Below, piece by piece: positions 60,869-64,000 of a DNA stretch of 64,000 nt. The DNA is taken from assembly GCA_003279585.1 (NCBI GenBank), contig QCHH01000003.1:1-64000 (forward strand), given 5' to 3'. Origin of the DNA: Prochlorococcus sp. AG-402-A08. Its GTDB lineage: Bacteria > Cyanobacteriota > Cyanobacteriia > PCC-6307 > Cyanobiaceae. Under the pieces are notes generated by a model. It was given only the letters and a program-made list of their open reading frames with translations, did not search any database and was not told the DNA's origin. Position numbers and translations under genes: made by a program. Numbering within the stretch: position 1 is the stretch's first letter; every line of letters starts with the position of its first letter.

Positions 60869-61516
60869 CTACTTTTTAGTTTTTAAGATTTTTCTACTTT
60901 TATTAGTTATTTGTTCTTGAGAGATAGGACCTATTATTTGAAAATCTTCAACCAAAAGTTGATAACCTACACGACGTACATCAAGACTAACGAAATGTTT
61001 TAAGTAATTAATAGGTACTTCACCCTTGAGATTCACTTTAAAAGGTATGGCTTTTTTTTGCTGATTTCTTGGCTTTTGACGGATTTTTATAACTATGTCC
61101 TTCTCTTCTGGCTTAGTAAAAACCAATTCTCCTCTTATTGAGAAATAATCATCACCTTCCATTAAATCATCAGAATCCACTTGCAAACTTGAAGATTCAT
61201 TCAATCCCTCTTTTTCCACAAGATCTTTTTTTAGAGTACTTGGTTCCCAAATACCTGTGATTTGCAAATGAAGGTTTTGATTATTCCTACATCTTGGATA
61301 TACAACCCAGAGGTGAGGTTTTTCTAAAGAGACATGATTACGAATCAAGGTTATGACTCTTCCAAGCAAAACTGAATCTATTTCATTACCTTTGGAATCA
61401 ACTAGAGCTCCACGAGTAAAGTTTTCATCATCTTGAGGCTTGTAAACACCTCTAACAATTCCAATTGCTCTGTATTGCAATGGATCAGTGACCGAGGGGA
61501 TCGGATGATTCTGCAT
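60869..61516 (-). CDS. Conserved cyanobacterial protein, unknown
   Basis: This 215-aa soluble protein begins DPLQYRAIGIVRGVYKP, contains HLWVVYPR and DDYFSIRGELVFTKPEE, and has basic C-terminal residues. I recognise no catalytic motif. The order of strands suggests a small beta-rich domain. Related proteins appear in cyanobacteria by general impression of the pattern, but this is not verified. It lies upstream of larC on the same strand, 65 nt away. Confidence 0.8.
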   Translation of the reverse strand: MQNHPIPSVTDPLQYRAIGIVRGVYKPQDDENFTRGALVDSKGNEIDSVLLGRVITLIRNHVSLEKPHLWVVYPRCRNNQNLHLQITGIWEPSTLKKDLVEKEGLNESSSLQVDSDDLMEGDDYFSIRGELVFTKPEEKDIVIKIRQKPRNQQKKAIPFKVNLKGEVPINYLKHFVSLDVRRVGYQLLVEDFQIIGPISQEQITNKSRKILKTKK

Positions 61517-61584
61517 CTATTTAATAGCTATCCTTTAATGACCAATCTTAAATTTACCAAAATCCTGCGGATACTATTGTGATT

Positions 61585-61920
61585 TTATTCATTTGGGACA
61601 TTTTCATAACCTAAGTAATCAAATGCATTGAGAGCTTCATCAAGAGCATCAGATGGAGTTGTGGCATTATTCATCGATCCTGCTTGTTTAAGACGATTCA
61701 TTAAATCAAATGGATCTAATGGTAAACCTTGGTCAATTTGATTCTCTGTATCAAAAGTACTGAAAATATTCCTTTTCTCATCAGGTAAATAATTTTTTAC
61801 TTCCGAAATTTTTGTTATTCTTGAAGTAGAAATACCTTGCCCTGCCTTAATTAAAATTGGGGTTAGGCAGGCCAAGACCAACAATAATTGAACATGAATA
61901 AATCGTGTCGCTTTGATCAA
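61585..61920 (-). CDS. Small secreted protein, unknown
   Basis: From the chosen TTG (61920) this is a 111-aa protein with an N-terminal hydrophobic signal (about 4-21, then Cys-Leu-Thr), followed by a polar acidic stretch with PLDPFDLMNRLKQA and DALDEALNAFDYLGYE. The only in-frame ATG (62004) would overlap the divergent xth gene by 26 nt and put 28 odd residues before the signal, so I prefer the shorter form. Function is unknown. Confidence 0.65.
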   Translation of the reverse strand: MIKATRFIHVQLLLVLACLTPILIKAGQGISTSRITKISEVKNYLPDEKRNIFSTFDTENQIDQGLPLDPFDLMNRLKQAGSMNNATTPSDALDEALNAFDYLGYENVPNE

Positions 61921-61978
61921 AACTAAACTTTTGCTTGAATTTACATGATAATAACTTAACAAATAAAAATTCAAAGTC

Positions 61979-62806
61979 TTGCTTGTTGCAACATGGAATG
62001 TCAATTCTATTCGTTCAAGAATAGATCATGTCAAAGAATGGCTTGTCACTAACAAGGTTGATATTCTTTGCTTACAAGAGACAAAAACAGAAGATCAATT
62101 TTTTCCAGTTGAAATTTTTTCAGAACTTGGATATGAAGTCTCAATCTCTGGGCAAAAGTCTTACAATGGAGTAGCAATAATCAGTCGATTCCCAATTAAT
62201 AATATAAAGATTGGTTTTGATCAAGTAATTAAAGGCTATAAAGATTTACCTATTATAAATGAGCAGAAAAGAATCATAAGTGCTGAAATCAATGACATTA
62301 GAATTATCAATGTTTATGTTCCAAATGGATCATCTATAAATTCAGATAAGTTTATTTATAAAGAAAAATGGCTAGAATGTCTAAAGTTTTACCTAAGAAA
62401 TATCAATTCAAGTCTTTCACCTATATGTTTATTAGGAGATTTTAATATTGCTCCTGAAGATAAAGATATACATACACCTAGTAATTATAAAGAATCAATA
62501 ATGGCTTCTTCAAAAGAAAGGAAATTACTTAAAGATGCTTTAGGAAAGGAATTAGAAGATGTTTTTAGAATTTTTGAACCTGGTGAGAAAAATTGGTCTT
62601 GGTGGGATTACCGCCATTCCGCCTGGGAAAGAGACAAGGGTTGGAGAATCGATCATATTTACTTAACAGAAGATCTTCTTAGTTGTGCAAATGGTTGTTG
62701 GATCGATAAAGAGCCAAGGTCAAGAGAGAAGCCCAGTGATCACGCACCTGTAGTTGTCGACATTAGCTGGCCTCCATCAGATGTTGAAAATGAATTTTTC
62801 TTTTAA
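61979..62806 (+). CDS. xth: Exodeoxyribonuclease III / AP endonuclease
   Basis: This 275-aa enzyme cuts DNA at abasic sites in base-excision repair. ATWNVNSIRSR (about 4-14), CLQETKTED (with catalytic Glu, about 31-39), LLGDFNIAP (about 150-158) and the C-terminal WRIDHIYLTE and SDHAPVVVDI (Asp-His pair) are present. TTG at 61979 gives the standard N-terminus. A stem with a T run overlaps the stop codon. Confidence 0.96.
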   Translation: MLVATWNVNSIRSRIDHVKEWLVTNKVDILCLQETKTEDQFFPVEIFSELGYEVSISGQKSYNGVAIISRFPINNIKIGFDQVIKGYKDLPIINEQKRIISAEINDIRIINVYVPNGSSINSDKFIYKEKWLECLKFYLRNINSSLSPICLLGDFNIAPEDKDIHTPSNYKESIMASSKERKLLKDALGKELEDVFRIFEPGEKNWSWWDYRHSAWERDKGWRIDHIYLTEDLLSCANGCWIDKEPRSREKPSDHAPVVVDISWPPSDVENEFFF

Positions 62807-62822
62807 AAAACCAGGGTTTTTT
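62805..62822 (+). terminator. Intrinsic terminator after xth
   Basis: AAAAAACC pairs with GGTTTTTT around AG (stem 62805-62822; the loop opens to CAGG), followed by TCTATTTTC. The 5' arm overlaps the xth stop codon. The T-rich 3' arm gives a compact terminator before the hemL leader. Confidence 0.6.
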
Positions 62823-63075
62823 CTATTTTCAAATCATCACAGAATTAACAAATCAAATATTTACAATTAGCAAGAAAACCTTGAAATCAAGGAGCATCAT
62901 CTCCAAAAAAGTCAATCTATCACTTGCTTTTAGGATCAAACTCATTTATAAAGAAAAACTTTTTAAAGATTAAAAAAAAATAACCAGATGCTGAACAGAT
63001 TCAAAAATTTAGACGAATCAGTCACTTTTAGGCCATTATGGCTGACTGTGTTTATGACTCATTCGCTGAGGTGCT
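62823..63075 (+). promoter_or_regulatory. hemL leader region
   Basis: About 250 bp between the xth terminator and hemL. It must carry the hemL promoter and 5' leader. A 13-codon open frame (63038-63079, peptide [13 protein letters not shown]) ends in TGA that overlaps the hemL GTG start (GTGA), and is preceded by AGG at acceptable spacing. No riboswitch pattern was recognised. Confidence 0.4.
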
Positions 63076-64000
63076 GTGACAGACGCGTTGAACACAAAAA
63101 GATCTGAAGAAATTTTTGGCTCTGCCAAAAATTTAATGCCTGGTGGAGTCAGTTCACCTGTAAGAGCTTTCAAATCTGTTGAAGGGGATCCAATTGTTTT
63201 TGATCGAGTTAAAGGTCCTTATGCTTGGGATGTTGATGGAAACAGATACATCGACTATGTGGGCAGCTGGGGACCTGCAATTTGTGGTCATGCACACCCA
63301 GAGGTAATTGCAGCTCTTCAAGAAACACTTGAAAAAGGTACGAGCTTCGGAGCACCTTGTGTGCTCGAGAACAAGCTTGCTGAAATGGTTATAGAGGCCG
63401 TCCCAAGCGTTGAAATGGTCCGCTTTGTCAATAGCGGTACTGAAGCTTGTATGGCTGTTCTTCGTTTAATGAGAGCCTTTACTGGAAGGGATAAAGTTAT
63501 CAAGTTCGAGGGTTGCTATCACGGGCACGCAGATATGTTTTTAGTGAAAGCAGGTTCAGGAGTAGCAACACTTGGTTTACCAGACTCACCAGGTGTTCCA
63601 AGAAGTACAACCGCCAATACCCTTACTGCTCCCTATAACGACCTTGAAGCCGTAAAAGAGCTTTTTGCTGAAAACCCTGATGCAATTTCGGGAGTCATCC
63701 TTGAGCCTGTTGTTGGCAATGCAGGCTTCATCACACCCGAACCAGGATTTTTAGAGGGATTAAGAGAGGTAACTCAGGAGAACGGTGCTCTTTTAGTTTT
63801 TGATGAAGTAATGACTGGTTTTCGAATCAGCTATGGAGGCGCCCAGGAGCGTTTTGGAGTTACTCCTGATTTAACCACCATGGGTAAAGTAATTGGTGGA
63901 GGCCTTCCAGTCGGGGCATATGGCGGTCGCAAAGAAATCATGTCAATGGTTTCGCCTTCTGGTCCTATGTATCAAGCAGGTACATTGAGCGGCAACCCAC
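63076..64000 (+). CDS. hemL: Glutamate-1-semialdehyde aminomutase, 5' part
   Basis: The window holds the first 308 codons of this PLP enzyme, which converts glutamate-1-semialdehyde to 5-aminolevulinate, the first committed step to all tetrapyrroles. [13 protein letters not shown] (about 16-28), [25 protein letters not shown] and FDEVMTGFR (Asp holding the PLP nitrogen) are present, and the Schiff-base Lys lies in [13 protein letters not shown] (about 271). The GTG start at 63076 gives [10 protein letters not shown], with GAGG 4 nt upstream. The 3' end is cut by the window. Confidence 0.96.
   Translation, partial: MTDALNTKRSEEIFGSAKNLMPGGVSSPVRAFKSVEGDPIVFDRVKGPYAWDVDGNRYIDYVGSWGPAICGHAHPEVIAALQETLEKGTSFGAPCVLENKLAEMVIEAVPSVEMVRFVNSGTEACMAVLRLMRAFTGRDKVIKFEGCYHGHADMFLVKAGSGVATLGLPDSPGVPRSTTANTLTAPYNDLEAVKELFAENPDAISGVILEPVVGNAGFITPEPGFLEGLREVTQENGALLVFDEVMTGFRISYGGAQERFGVTPDLTTMGKVIGGGLPVGAYGGRKEIMSMVSPSGPMYQAGTLSGNP

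Noticed and set aside
61921-62004. N-terminal extension of the small secreted protein
   Set aside because: It overlaps xth on the other strand and would put 28 unrelated residues before a good signal peptide.

Overview
The window is a compact, AT-rich stretch of a marine picocyanobacterial chromosome, almost certainly Prochlorococcus. Evidence is a form IA (proteobacterial-type) rbcL behind csoS1 in an alpha-carboxysome operon, a CsoS1D shell protein nearby, both dark-operative (ChlL/N/B) and light-dependent protochlorophyllide reductases, Psb27, a ferrochelatase with a C-terminal chlorophyll-binding-type helix, the AAR/ADO alkane pair, and very short intergenic distances. I cannot assign the ecotype with confidence. 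No tRNA, rRNA, CRISPR array, insertion sequence or prophage was seen. It reads as conserved core genome rather than a genomic island; the only mobile-type gene is a lone tyrosine recombinase.

Layout. 1-4,050: carboxysome end (rbcL, csoS1, rdgB, csoS1D, a small conserved ORF). 4,050-9,200: chlorophyll block (chlB-chlN, divergent chlL, por). 9,200-17,200: a bitopic coiled-coil protein, lipoate ligase, site-2 protease, trpF, then a minus-strand lipid block (SDR, accA, acyl-ACP reductase, aldehyde-deformylating oxygenase) and a creatininase-family hydrolase. 17,200-28,300: S1-domain RNA-binding protein, Tab2-like protein, laccase-domain protein, SNase-like protein, ilvB, hemH, integrase, cobO, pyrH-frr and a GGR-type flavoprotein. 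28,300-38,300: tal, ftsI with an ftsL-like gene, CPBP protease, tandem histidine phosphatase, a degenerate dihydroorotase, lepB, an ArsC-like protein, a first inorganic pyrophosphatase and two small unknowns. 38,400-47,600: proS, psb27, purA, a PfkB kinase, cutA, cobK, ssb, two conserved unknowns, argB and a DUF3153 protein. 47,600-55,000: priA, rpoD, hemC, a second pyrophosphatase and an M32 carboxypeptidase. 55,000-64,000: YjbQ, pterin dehydratase, a COG0523 metallochaperone GTPase, an iron-type ABC permease, a flippase-like membrane protein, larC, two unknowns, xth and the 5' part of hemL.

Tetrapyrrole synthesis is the main theme spread across the window: hemL and hemC (early steps), hemH (heme), chlLNB and por (chlorophyll), cobK and cobO (cobalamin). 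Carbon fixation, fatty-acid entry (accA) with hydrocarbon production (AAR/ADO), and septal growth (ftsI/ftsL-like) form smaller groups.

No clearly new multi-gene system is visible. The items most worth a second look are at the regulatory or residue level: a creatininase-family gene whose conserved N-terminus has no ATG/GTG/TTG start, a 13-bp hairpin at the start of the M32 carboxypeptidase gene, a 15-bp hairpin between ADO and AAR, an orphan plus-strand terminator suggesting a small RNA, two pyrophosphatases of which one lacks the catalytic-base aspartate, a metal-ligand-free dihydroorotase homologue, an 18-bp perfect palindrome between priA and rpoD, and paired repeats in the csoS1 and chlN/chlL leaders.
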